NCBI GenBank assembly: GCA_024364735.1
Contig: JAGFNQ010005191.1
Span: forward strand, 1-64,000
Origin: Boesenbergia rotunda
Lineage: Eukaryota > Streptophyta > Magnoliopsida > Zingiberales > Zingiberaceae
Reading direction: 5' to 3'
Length of the DNA: 64,000 nucleotides
Under the pieces are notes generated by a model. It worked only from the letters and a program-made list of their open reading frames with translations, was not told the origin of the DNA and did no database searches. Below are positions 24,722-36,209 of the stretch, piece by piece. How positions within the stretch are numbered: the first letter of the stretch is position 1; the number at the start of each line of letters is the position of its first letter. Made by a program: the position numbers and the translations under genes.

Positions 24722-27700
24722 TGTAACGCCCGCTTTTTTTTTTCATAAAGCGGCGTTACGTTAACATACTTAGGGCATGTAGACATCATAATGCAGCGGA
24801 AATCTTTAACTTACACCTACATGCACTTACTACCCTTCCTAAAATCATAACATGGGAATTTGGCATATTAACTTTATACTTAGCATCATATCATGTCATA
24901 CTTGGCATCATGTCATATCTAGCATCATGTCATACTTAGCATCATGTCATAGAGTCACATTCAAGCCCATAATAGTAAAGGTAAAGTTCTGTCATATGAC
25001 GAGCAAACATATTGCTCCTTGGCCAAGTCACTATCACACACATGCTTTAAGGTCCTCCTGCTGCTTCCTTACTGTCTCCTTGCGTGATCTGTGGTATAAG
25101 GAAATAAAACTATAAGCACACAGGCTTAGTAAGACTCTTTCCTACTCACTAAAACCATTCATCACTTAATCATGAGCACATGAAACATTAACATACTTAG
25201 TGCTTTACTTCGATCATAAGCCTTTATGATCACTTAGCATACATTCAACATGACATGAACATAACTTAATCACATTCGTAGCATGGCATAAACATGAACA
25301 TGAAAACATTCATAGCATGATATCATACTTGGCATAGACATAAACATCGTAAACATTCATAGCATGACATCATACTTGGCATAGACATAAACATCGTAAA
25401 CATTCATAGCATGACATCATACTTGGCCTAGACATAACCACAATAAACATAACCTCATAAATATTCTTAGCATGAACATAAATAAAATCATGACATCCTA
25501 ACTTAGCACAAACATAATTAAATCATGGCTTCATAAATTAGCATGGACATAAATAAAATCATAGCATCCTAACCTAGCATAAACATAATTAAATCATGGC
25601 ATTCTAACCTAGCATGAACATAAATAAAATCATGGCATCCTAACTTAGCATAAACATAATTAAATCATGACATCCTAACCTAGCATTAACCTAAATAAAA
25701 TCATGACATCATAAATTGGCACAAACATAATTAAATCATGGCATCATAAATTAGCATGAACATAAATAAAATCATTTGCATAACATACCCTGCATAAACT
25801 TACTTTGCATACTATTCTTATCATATATATATAATGCATAACATGGATGGATGCATGTGGCAATTGTGCATTTATATATATAAGGATGCTTAATCTTTAA
25901 AACATGCTTTTAAATACTTTAACATAATCATAACATTCATTGGGCCCTAGCTTGTACCACATTCATACATCATATGCGCGCATCCCTAAGTAAATACGAG
26001 GTAGCTAATCTCGACCTACTAGGGTAAGGACAGCTTCATCGGTAGTCCCGAACCGTAAGGACAGCTTCATCGGTAGTCCCAAACCGTGGACAACTTCATC
26101 GGTAGTCCAGAACCGTGGACCTTACTTAGGTCCGGTACAAGCCCATAAAATAAAATAAAATGCTTTCACATGCTTTTTCATTCATAATCATTCATAGCAT
26201 ATTCATTCATTCATCATACTTAACATCATCATTATGCCTTGAAGGCATGAACTTTAACTTCATTTATCATTTTCATTCTTAGACATGACATATGTACACA
26301 TCATTCATAAAGCATGGCATACATACATATCATTCATAAAACATGGCACATGTCCAAACATTCATGACCTAACATATAATTCATGACATATAAACTAAGG
26401 GTTTGGTTAACATAGAATTCTTCCACCTTACTCAAACATACATCTTAATAACCTATACCCAAGCATCTTGGTAGGTTTAACCCCACCCTAGCCCTAGGTT
26501 AGATCCTTGGCCGAAAGCCCCAAGGAAACCCTAGGTCCATGAAACTTCACATAACTTCCCAAACAACATCTCCTACATACATACTAGGCCATAGGAAACA
26601 TTTGATTCCATACTTAAGACCAACCCTAATCCTTTAACCCTAGTCTTGCTCTTGGCCGAAACTTCAAGGCCATGGGGGCATGGAGAAATTCCATTAAAAC
26701 CCCAAATCAATTGCTTAAACACCAACCATACCCTACCATAGGGCCATTGGGGCCCTTACTTGAAATAAGTCCTAACTTTCCACCTAATTAGGGTACTTGG
26801 CCGAAACCTATAGGGTCTCTAGGCCATGGGAAACATTCACATAAACACATTCCATCTCCCTTATATCATGATAAAACATAAAACACATACTTGAGGTTTT
26901 AGACCCAACCCTACCCATGGGTTCTTGATATTGGCCGAAACCCTAGGGTATCCTAGGGTACCCCAAAAATTCTCAAAAATTATATTTAATCCCTAAACAT
27001 CATGAGAGAACATTTAACAACATTATCAAGATTTTTAGCATCATCATGGATCCTAAAACCTAGTGGCCGAAACCCATAGGGTCTCTAGGGTGCTTGGTTT
27101 TGTTTCTTTCAACTTCAAGTCCCAAAAACCAACCAATAAATCATGCTAAAACATAAGGAACTATTATACCACAGGTGAGGGAGTCTTACCTTGGTTGATC
27201 TTGATTTTTAAACCTTAATAGAGAAGGAAATTGTAAAATCTTTGGACCCTTGAACCCCCTTGTCCTTGTATCCTTGGGAAGCCTTTAGATCTTGGAGATG
27301 AGACCCTCTTATGAAGCTTTTCCAAGGACAATTCCTCCTTATGGTGTTCGGCTAGGATGAGGGAAGGAGGAGGAAGAAAATACAAAGTGATGGAAAGAAA
27401 AGGTAACTCCCAAACCCCCCTCTTTATAACCCATCAAGGAGGTAAATGAAGAGTCTCTCCATGACCCTTCATCTTCTTCTAAGCCTTAACCAATATCCAC
27501 TTCATTCCCTTATAACATTCCCTTGCTAGGTGAGTTGGTTAGAGCATGCATGGTTGTACAAGAGGTCCAAGGTTCAATCCTTGGTCCATGCACCTTATTT
27601 TATTTTATTTTTCTTTTTATCCCTAAAATTCCGAAAATCCTCTAAATATTCCCCCATAATTATGTTAATATTTCCCATTAGAATCCTTTATATTTATATT

Positions 27701-27902
27701 AATTTTCACCTAAAATCCACCAATAATTTTGGTACTAAAAAGCCCATATAAGGCCCATTAGTGCCCTTTTTCCCAATTTATATGAGAAAACATGGATTTT
27801 CTAGGCCAAAGTTCGGATTAATATTTCTAGGTTCCTCGGAAAATTATCTAGACATGCTTAATATTTTAAGGAAATATTAAGAGAATTTTTCGGGTCGTTA
27901 CA
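24722..27902 (-). repeat. LTR 1 (3' LTR of the element), 3181 bp
   Basis: Reads TGTAACGACCC...GGGCGTTACA on the minus strand. It contains three 47-bp tandem units near 25320-25440, a degenerate AACATAAATAAAATCATGGC-type array at about 25440-25780, and three tandem GGACAGCTTCATCGGTAGTC units at 26028-26120. A TATA-like TTTATAAAGAG (minus) lies near 27425. It differs from LTR 2 and 3 by scattered single bases, for example TACAAAGTG against TGCAAAGTG near 27388. Confidence 0.93.
27524..27592 (+). other. tRNA-like sequence in LTR 1, antisense to the LTR
   Basis: A-box-like GGTGAGTTGGTTAGAGC and B-box-like GGTTCAATCC lie 30-40 bp apart, and the 3' part GGTCCATGCA can pair with the 5' region loosely. 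It resembles a tRNA body or pol III internal promoter. It recurs in LTR 2 and LTR 3 and, in the same antisense orientation, in the solo LTR at 51417. It is not called as a functional tRNA. Confidence 0.55.
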
Positions 27903-27936
27903 ATCCCCCATACCTCGTGAAAGTTCGTCCTCGAAC

Positions 27937-28899
27937 TTAGAACAACTCCGGGTACTTGCGCCTCATCTTGTCCTCGCGTTCCCAGGTAGCTTCCTCGAAC
28001 CGTTGACTTTGCCATAAGACCTTGACCAAGGGTACCTCCTTACTCCTCAGCTTCTTGACCTCCCTATCCAAAATCTGGATGGGTCTGCTCTCATAACTTA
28101 GGTCCTCTTGCATTTGCACTGTCTGCGGCTCGATCACTTGGTCCATATTTGGGATACACTTTTTAAGCAGGGACACATGGAATACGTTATGGATAGCTGA
28201 CATCTCTGGAGGCAGCTCTAGCTCGTATGCCACCCTACCCACTCTTTTCCGAATCAGGTACGGCCCCACATAGCGCGGACTTAATTTTCCTTTCCTCCCA
28301 AATCTTGTCACCCCCTTCATAGGAGCCACCTTCAGAAACACCCAATCTCCAACATTAAACTCCAGGGGTCTACGCCGGACATCGGCATAACTCTTCTGCC
28401 GGCTCTGAGCAGTTTCTATCCGTTGTCGAATATTCTGTATAGCTTGGGTGGTGCTGTTGATGATATCCGTTGTGAGCCCCATCTCCTTCTTTTCACCACC
28501 CTCATACCAACAGATCGGAGACCTACATCTCCTCCCATACAACGCTTCATAAGGTGCCATTCCAATAGTAGCTTGGTAGCTATTGTTGTACGCGAATTCC
28601 GCTAAGCATAGATATCGACACCAGCTTCCTTTGAAATCCAAGGTACACGCTCGCAACATGTCTTCTAGTACTTGATTCACCCGTTCAGTTTGCCCATCAG
28701 TCTGAGGGTGAAAGGCGGTGCTAAATCGCAATTTAGTGCCGAGAGACTTCTGAACACACTCCCAAAAATGTGAAGTAAAGCGACCATCCCTATCTGAGAT
28801 GATGGTCTTGGGAACTCCATGAAGTCTGATTATCTCCTTAGCATATAATTGAGCTAGTATCATTAATAGCTCTACGCTGCAATTGTATGCATATATCAT
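27937..28899 (-). pseudogene. integrase C-terminal part of Ty3/gypsy pol (internal region 1)
   Basis: A 320-codon open frame on the minus strand. It holds the second and third catalytic residues of the retroviral-type integrase core, Asp36 in TIISDRDGRF and Glu72 in TDGQTERVN. A GPY/F-like segment (RYVGPYLIRK) follows, and then the chromodomain-like tail typical of Tekay/Del elements (ILDREVKKLR ... EATWERE ... KYPELF). The zinc-binding N-terminus and the first catalytic Asp are missing. The first 14 residues come from the AT-rich junction sequence. It cannot form a complete integrase. It stops 34 bp before the LTR, as expected for the 3' end of pol. Confidence 0.9.
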
Positions 28900-29725
28900 A
28901 ATTATATAGTTATTATAATTATGGGTAAACCTAGTAATAGTAGGCCTCCGAGATATTAGTTCACAGCTTGAGCTATGAATTATCTTAGTTTGGTTATTAT
29001 ATGGTAGGTGAGATCATATTTATTATATTACCATCAAGTACTTAAGGTCATCTTATATATTATATATGAGATAATAGTGAAACCTACGTTGATAATTCTA
29101 ATATTTATAATTAGTATGAAAATATAGTGGACCCATAATCTATAATAAGTGTTAATATAATTAAGACACTACCCTATGCGTATCATCTCCGGTTATGCCG
29201 TATGACTTATACCATTGATTATATTAGTATTAGGATAATGGAATTAATACTATACGCTAACATAGGTGAGAGTGTTATGATCTTATGTATGTAGGCTATC
29301 AAATAATTCCCTACATGAGACTATACTATAGGTTATACATAATATCATAAATTATAGTTATTTATCATATAAATTATAGGTATAATACCTATAATTTGCT
29401 TATGGAATAATATGTATAGGTGATAACTTATAGGTTAAGATAATACATGTCAAACTGTATGTAGGCTCCTATTAAAACCTATATGATAGGTGAATTATGA
29501 CAATACTTATATGATAAGGAATTAGTATGGTGATATTGATAATAATCTTATATTAGTACCTGCTCTCGCATTATTATCATTTGCTTATATAATTTGATAC
29601 CCTTGTGTGATATGATAGGTCCCTCATTGGTAATATCGGGTTCATGAACATAAGGTTGAAACACACTCTCGACAACTTGTATTAGGACTAACTTGGACCT
29701 TATTGGTTCACAAAACTAACCGAAC
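28900..29725. other. AT-rich filler replacing prot-RT-RNase H in internal region 1
   Basis: About 800 bp of A/T-rich DNA with many TATAGGT/ATAATACCTATA-like short inverted motifs lie where most of pol should be. The same sequence is in internal region 2 (about 34350-35212). No coding capacity is seen. Confidence 0.75.
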
Positions 29726-30382
29726 TCAATGAAATAGATGGGCTGCCATCATGCCCATAACAAAGAACATCATGGCAGTCACTGCCACTCCTTCGTTCAT
29801 CTCTCCTTGGCCCGCCTCAGGGTCTTCCACTGTCTCCATCGGATCCTCTTCCTCCATCTCGGGAACCTCCTCAGCCACTTCAGGGTCCTCCCCAAACATC
29901 CCGGGGTCTTCCTCAAACAGCTTGAGCATCTCGGGGTCTTCTTCAAACATCTCGAGATTGTCCTCGCTCATCGGGTCTTCCTCAAACATCTCGAGCATCT
30001 CGGGGTCCTCCTCGAATGGCTCGGGATCCTCCTCGTACATCTCGGGATCCTCCTCTAGCGGCTCAGGATCCTCCTCCGAGTCCCCCAGATCTTCCGGAAA
30101 CTCATGGCGGAGAAGCTGCCTACAAAATTCCGTATATGAGATACGACATCCGTGCTGCCCCCAGATCTGATGAGCAGCCTCTCTCGCCCGATTGGGCAAG
30201 GAACGAAGCAGAGCTCCGATCCTATGATCATCCATGACTGGAAACCCTTCCCGCTCCAGTTTCCAGAATAGCCGATCCAAAAACCCTATGTTGCCTTGAA
30301 TTCCAAGGGTCGGACTGTAACCAACTTCCTCTATCCGCTCCATCAGCTCGCGGCACCTCTCAGTGAAATTCTCATGCAACAT
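29726..30382 (-). CDS. acidic EEDP-repeat ORF in gag position (internal region 1), function unknown
   Basis: A 218-codon frame on the minus strand. The ATG at 30380-30382 is preferred over an upstream in-frame ATG, because the upstream extension reads through a poly-A run that changes length in the second copy. Residues 1-100 are mixed charged (MLHENFTERCRELMERIEEV, LLRSLPNRAREAAHQIWG) and could be a gag-like capsid remnant, but I do not recognise the family. Residues about 104-198 are a degenerate EEDPE/EEDPM repeat of roughly ten units. The last 16 or so residues are hydrophobic (VAVTAMMFFVMGMMAAHLF), like a tail anchor. It starts about 330 bp after the primer site, the position of gag. No CCHC knuckle is present. 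The frame is kept open in the second copy (35213-35869). Confidence 0.65.
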   Translation of the reverse strand: MLHENFTERCRELMERIEEVGYSPTLGIQGNIGFLDRLFWKLEREGFPVMDDHRIGALLRSLPNRAREAAHQIWGQHGCRISYTEFCRQLLRHEFPEDLGDSEEDPEPLEEDPEMYEEDPEPFEEDPEMLEMFEEDPMSEDNLEMFEEDPEMLKLFEEDPGMFGEDPEVAEEVPEMEEEDPMETVEDPEAGQGEMNEGVAVTAMMFFVMGMMAAHLFH

Positions 30383-30708
30383 CTGGAATTGAAAAAAAAA
30401 TGACATAGTTAGTACCAAACCGACTCAGTCAGTACAACACCATTTTTTTTCAACTCGCAAATATATACTGAGAAAGACACACGCAACTCGCTTTCTCCTA
30501 CCCCTATGATTCTAATTATTTAATTCATAAAAGAAGATAAAACATCGCTCATCGTTACATATCTTAAGATACTTTTCATCATAACTATCGTTCATACTGG
30601 CATATCTTAAAATCATAAAACATCTTAATACTATCAGATATGTAAAAAGGTACTTACTTGGAAGTGGCAGGAAGAGGGCTTGATGTGTGTGTAGTGAGAT
30701 GGTTACTG

Positions 30709-30720
30709 CTCTGATACCAA
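30709..30720 (-). other. primer-binding site, internal copy (initiator tRNA-Met)
   Basis: On the minus strand TTGGTATCAGAGC follows the end of LTR 2 (...GGGCGTTACA) by two or three bases. It complements the 3' end of plant initiator tRNA-Met. Confidence 0.85.
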
Positions 30721-30722
30721 CC

Positions 30723-33700
30723 TGTAACGCCCGTTTTTTTTTTCATAAAGCGGCGTTACGTTAACATACTTAGGACATGTAGACATCATAATGCAGCGGA
30801 AACCTTTAACTTACACCTACATGCACTTACTACCCTTCCTAACATCATAACATGGGAACTTGGCATATTAACTTTATACTTAGCATCATATCATGTCATA
30901 CTTGGCATCATGTCATATTTAGCATCATGTCATACTTAGCATCATGTCATACTTAGCATCATGTCATAGAGTCACATTCAAGCCCATAATAGTAAAGGTA
31001 AAGTTCTGTCATATGACGAGCAAACATATTGCTCCTTGGCCAAGTCACTATCACACACATGCTTTAAGGCCCTCCTGCTGCTTCATTACTGTCCCCTTGC
31101 GTGATCTGCGGTATAAGGAAATAAAACTATAAGCACACAGGCTTAGTAAGACTCTTTCCTACTCACTAAAATCATTCATCACTTAATCATGAGCACATGA
31201 AACATTAACATACTTAGTGCTTTACTTCGATCATAAGACTTTATGATCACTTAGCATACATTCAACATGACATGAACATAACTTAATCACATTCGTAGCA
31301 TGGCATAAACATGAACATGAAAACATTCATAGCATGACATCATACTTGGCATAGACATAAACATCGTAAACATTCATAGCATGACATCATACTTGGCATA
31401 GACATAAACATCGTAAACATTCATAGCATGACATCATACTTGGCCTAGACATAACCACAATAAACATAACCTCATAAACATTCTTAGCATGAACCTAAAT
31501 AAAATCATGGCATCCTAACTTAACACAAACATAATTAAATCATGGCTTCATAAATTAGCATGGACATAAATAAAATCATAGCATCCTAACCTAGCATAAA
31601 CATAATTAAATCATGGCATCCTAACCTAGCATGAACATAAATAAAATCATGGCATCCTAACTTAGCATAAACATAATTAAATCATGGCATCCTAACCTAG
31701 CATGAACCTAAATAAAATCATGGCATCATAAATTGGCACAAACATAATTAAATCATGGCATCATAAATTAGCATGAACATAAATAAAATCATTTGCATAA
31801 CATACCCTGCATAAACTTACTTTGCATACTATTCTTATCATATATATATAATGCATAACATGGATGGATGCATGTGGCAATTGTGCATTTATATATATAA
31901 GGATGCTTAATCTTTAAAACATGCTTTTAAATACTTTAACATAATCATAACATTCATTGGGCTCTGGCTTGTACCACATTCATACATCATATGCGCGCAT
32001 CCCTAAGTAAATACGAGGTAGCTAATCTCGACCTACTAGGGTAAGGACAGCTTCATCGGTAGTCCCGAACCGTAAGGACAGCTTCATCGGTAGTCCCAAA
32101 CCGTGGACAACTTCATCGGTAGTCCAGAACCGTGGACCTTACATAGGTCCGGTACAAGCCCATAAAATAAAATAAAATGCTTTCACATGCTTTTTCATTC
32201 ATAATCATTCATAGCATATTCATTCATTCATCATACTTAACATCATCATTATGCCTTGAAGGCATGAACTTTAACTTCATTTATCATTTTCATTCTTAGA
32301 CATGGCATATGTACACATCATTCATAAAGCATGGCATACATACATATCATTCATAAAACATGGCACATGTCCAAACATTCATGACCTAACATATAATTCA
32401 TGACATATAAACTAAGGGTTTGGTTAACATAGAATTCTTCCACCTTACTCAAACATACATCTTAATAACCTATACCCAAGCATCTTGGTAGGTTTAACCC
32501 CACCCTAGCCCTAGGTTAGATCCTTGGCCGAAAGCCCCAAGGAAACCCTAGGTCCATGAAACTTCACATAACTTCCCAAACAACATCTCCTACATACATA
32601 CTAGGCCATAGGAAACATTTGATTCCATACTTAAGACCAACCCTAATCCTTTAACCCTAGTCTTGCTCTTGGCCGAAACTTCAAGGCCATGGGGGCATGG
32701 AGAAATTCCATTAAAACCCCAAATCAATTGCTTAAACACCAACCATACCCTACCATAGGGCCATTGGGGCCCTTACTTAAAATAAGTCCTAACTTTCCAC
32801 CCTATTAGGGTAGATGGCCGAAACCTATAGGGTCTCTAGGCCATGGGAAACATTCACATAAACACCCTCCATCTCCCTTATATCATGATAAAACATAAAA
32901 CACATACTTGAGGTTTTAGACCCAACCCTACCCATGGGTTCTTGATATTGGCCGAAACCCTAGGATATCCTAGGGTACCCCAAAAATTCTCAAAAATTAT
33001 ATTTAATCCCTAAACATCATGAGAGAACATTTAACAACATTATCTTGATTTTTAGCATCATCATGGACCCTAAAACCTAGTGGCCGAAACCCATAGGGTC
33101 TCTAGGGTGCTTGGTTTTGTTTCTTTCAACTTCAAGTCCCAAAAACCAACCAATAAATCATGCTAAAACATAAGGAACTATTATACCACAGGTGAGGGAG
33201 TCTTACCTTGGTTGATCTTGATTTTTAAACCTTAAAAGAGAAGGAAATTGTAAAATCTTTGGACCCTTGAACCCCCTTGTCCTTGTATCCTTGGGAAGCC
33301 TTTAGATCTTGGAGATGAGACCCTCTTATGAAGCTTTTCCAAGGACAATTCCTCCTTATGGTGTTCGGCTAGGATGAGGGAAGGAGGAGGAAGAAAATGC
33401 AAAGTGATGGAAAGAAAAGGTAACTCCCAAACCCCCCTCTTTATAACCCATCAAGGAGGTAAATGAAGAGTCTCTCCATGACCCTTCATCTTCTTCTAAG
33501 CCTTAACCAATATCCACTTCATTCCCTTATAACATTCCCTTGCTAGGTGAGTTGGTTAGAGCATGCATGGTTGTACAAGAGGTCCAAGGTTCAATCCTTG
33601 GTCCATGCACTTTATTTTATTTTATTTTTCTTTTTTTCCCTAAAATTCCGAAAATCCTCTAAAAATTCCCCCATAATTATGTTAATATTTCCCATTAGAA

Positions 33701-33919
33701 TCCTTTATATTTATATTAATTTTCACCTAAAATCCACCAATAATTTTGGTACTAAAAAGCCCATATAAGGCCCATTAGTGCCCTTTTTCCCAATTTATAT
33801 GAGAAAACATGGATTTTCTAGGCCAAAGTTCGCATTAATATTTCTAAGTTTCTCGGAAAATTATCTAGACATGCTTAATATTTTAAGGAAATATTAAGAG
33901 TATTTTCCGGGTCGTTACA
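30723..33919 (-). repeat. LTR 2 (middle LTR), 3197 bp
   Basis: Nearly identical to LTR 1 and LTR 3. It shares several variants with LTR 3 against LTR 1 (for example CACCCTCCATC near 32863). It has private changes such as GGGCTCTGGC near 31960. It includes one more CATACTTAGCATCATGT unit than LTR 1 at the left end. A tRNA-like sequence is at 33541-33609. Confidence 0.93.
33541..33609 (+). other. tRNA-like sequence in LTR 2, antisense to the LTR
   Basis: Same A-box-like and B-box-like elements as at 27524-27592. Confidence 0.5.
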
Positions 33920-33953
33920 ATCCCCCATACCTCGTGAAAGTTCGTCCTCGAAC

Positions 33954-34286
33954 TTAGAACAACTCCGGGTACTTGCGCCTCATCTTGTCCTCGCGTTCCC
34001 AGGTAGCTTCCTCGAACCGTTGACTTTGCCATAAGACCTTGACCAAGGGTACCTCCTTACTCCTCAGCTTCTTGACCTCCCTATCCAAAATCTGGATGGG
34101 TCTGCTCTCATAACTTAGGTCCACTTGCACTTGCACTGTCTGCCGCTCGATCACTTGGTCCATATTTGGGATACACTTTTTAAGCAGGGACACATGGAAT
34201 ACGTTAAGGATAGCTGACATCTCTGGATGCAGCTCTAGCTCATATGCCACCCTACCCACTCTTTTCCGAATTAGGTACGACCCCAC
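33954..34286 (-). pseudogene. integrase tail, internal region 2 (core deleted)
   Basis: 110 codons that match the C-terminal third of the frame at 27937-28899. The catalytic core is gone. Relative to internal region 1, 532 bp (28272-28803) are missing here, and the break point GACCCCACAT/GGTCTTGGG shows 2-bp microhomology (AT). Confidence 0.9.
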
Positions 34287-34299
34287 ATGGTCTTGGGAA

Positions 34300-35212
34300 C
34301 TCCATGAAGTCTGATTATCTCCTTAGCATATAATTGAGCTAGTATCATTAATAGTCTCTACACTAGCAATTGTATGCATATATCATAATTATATAGTTAT
34401 TATAATTATGGGTAAACCTAGTAATAGTAGGCCTCCGAGATATTAGTTCACAGTTTGAGCTATGAATTATCTTAGTTTGGTTATTATATGGTAGGTGAGA
34501 TCATATTTATTATATTACCATCAAGTACTTAAGGTGATCTTATATATTATATATGAGATAATAGTGAAACCTACGTTGAAAATTCTTATATTTATAATTA
34601 GTATGAAAATATAGTGGACCCATAATCTATAATAAGTGTTAATATAATTAAGACACTACCCTATGCGTATCATCTCCGGTTATGCCGTATGACTTATACC
34701 ATTGATTATATTAGTATTAGGATAATGGAATTAATACTATACGCTAACATAGGTGAGAGTGTTATGATCTTATGTATGTAGGCTATCAAATAATTCCCTA
34801 CATGAGACTATACTATAGGTTATACATAATATCATAAATTATAGTTATTTATCATATAAATTATAGGTATAATACCTATAATTTGCTTATGGAATAATAT
34901 GTATAGGTGATAACTTATAGGTTAAGATAATACATGTCAAACTGTATGTAGGCTCCTATTAAAACCTATATGATAGGTGAATTATGACAATACTTATATG
35001 ATAAGGAATTAGTATGGTGATATTGATAATAATCTTATATTAGTACCTGCTCTCGCATTATTATCATTTGCTTATATAATTTGATACCCTTGTGTGATAT
35101 GATAGGTCCCTCATTGGTAATATCGGGTTCATGAACATAAGGTTGAAACACACTCTCGACAACTTGTATTAGGACTAACTTGGACCTTATTGGTTCACAA
35201 AACTAACCGAAC
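34300..35212. other. AT-rich filler, internal region 2
   Basis: Nearly identical to 28806-29725, without coding capacity. Confidence 0.75.
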
Positions 35213-35869
35213 TCAATGAAATAGATGGGCTGCCATCATGCCCATAACAAAGAACATCATGGCAGTCACTGCCACTCCTTCGTTCATCTCTCCTTGGCCC
35301 GCCTCAGGGTCTTCCACTGTCTCCATCGGATCCTCTTCCTCCATCTCGGGAACCTCCTCAGCCACTTCAGGGTCCTCCCCAAACATCCCGGGGTCTTCCT
35401 CAAACAGCTTGAGCATCTCGGGGTCTTCTTCAAACATCTCGAGATCGTCCTCGCTCATCGGGTCTTCCTCAAACATCTCGAGCATCTCGGGGTCCTCCTC
35501 GAATGGCTCGGGATCCTCCTCGTACATCTCGGGATCCTCCTCTAGCGGCTCAGGATCCTCCTCCGAGTCCCCCAGATCTTCCGGAAACTCATGGCGGAGA
35601 AGATGCCTACAAAATTCCGTATATGAGATACGGCATCCGTGCTGCCCCCAGATCTGATGAGCAGCCTCTCTCGCCCGATTGGGCAAGGAACGAAGCAGAG
35701 CTCCGATCCTATGATCATCCATGACTGGAAACCCTTCCCGCTCCAGTTTCCAGAATAGCCGATCCCAAAACCCTATGTTGCCTTGAATTCCAAGGGTCGG
35801 ACTGTAACCAACTTCCTCTATCCGCTCCATCAGCTCGCGGCACCTCTCAGTGAAATTCTCATGCAACAT
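35213..35869 (-). CDS. acidic EEDP-repeat ORF in gag position (internal region 2)
   Basis: 218 codons, the same length as the copy at 29726-30382. Few residue changes are seen (WDRLFWKL for LDRLFWKL, CRHLLRH for CRQLLRH, an Asp for Asn in the repeat). Layout is the same: charged N-terminal 100 residues, EEDP repeat, hydrophobic tail. This copy is next to the outermost 5' LTR (36210-39410) and is therefore the one expected to be transcribed first. Function is unknown. An intact frame in both copies may reflect recent duplication rather than selection. Confidence 0.65.
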   Translation of the reverse strand: MLHENFTERCRELMERIEEVGYSPTLGIQGNIGFWDRLFWKLEREGFPVMDDHRIGALLRSLPNRAREAAHQIWGQHGCRISYTEFCRHLLRHEFPEDLGDSEEDPEPLEEDPEMYEEDPEPFEEDPEMLEMFEEDPMSEDDLEMFEEDPEMLKLFEEDPGMFGEDPEVAEEVPEMEEEDPMETVEDPEAGQGEMNEGVAVTAMMFFVMGMMAAHLFH

Positions 35870-36196
35870 CTGGAATTGAAAAAAAATGACATAGTTAGTA
35901 CCAAACCGATTCAGTCAGTACAACACCATTTTTTTTTCAACTCGCAAATATATACTGAGAAAGACACACGCAACTCGCTTTCTCCTACCCCTATGATTCT
36001 AATTATTTAATTCATAAAAGAAGATAAAACATCGCTCATCGTTACATATCTTAAGATACTTTTCATCATAACTATCGTTCATACTGGCATATCTTAAAAT
36101 CATAAAACATCTTAATACTATCAGATATGTAAAAAGGTACTTACTTGGAAGCGGCAGGAAGAGGGCTTGATGTGTGTGTAGTGAGATGGTTACTGC

Positions 36197-36208
36197 TTTG
36201 ATACCAAC
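36197..36208 (-). other. primer-binding site next to the outer 5' LTR, one mismatch
   Basis: On the minus strand TTGGTATCAAAGC follows LTR 3. It differs by one base from the internal copy (TTGGTATCAGAGC). Confidence 0.8.
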
Positions 36209-36209
36209 C

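Noticed and set aside
27524..27592. Functional tRNA gene
   Set aside because: The acceptor and D arms do not pair convincingly and the block is part of a mobile LTR. Reported only as tRNA-like.
27530..27751. 73-codon frame MSWLEHAWLYKRS in LTR 1 and LTR 2
   Set aside because: Covers the tRNA-like block and T-rich sequence of the LTR. Broken in LTR 3.
29738..30237. Ser/Gly-rich and His-rich frames on the plus strand (also 35225-35724)
   Set aside because: Antisense shadows of the EEDP-repeat ORF.
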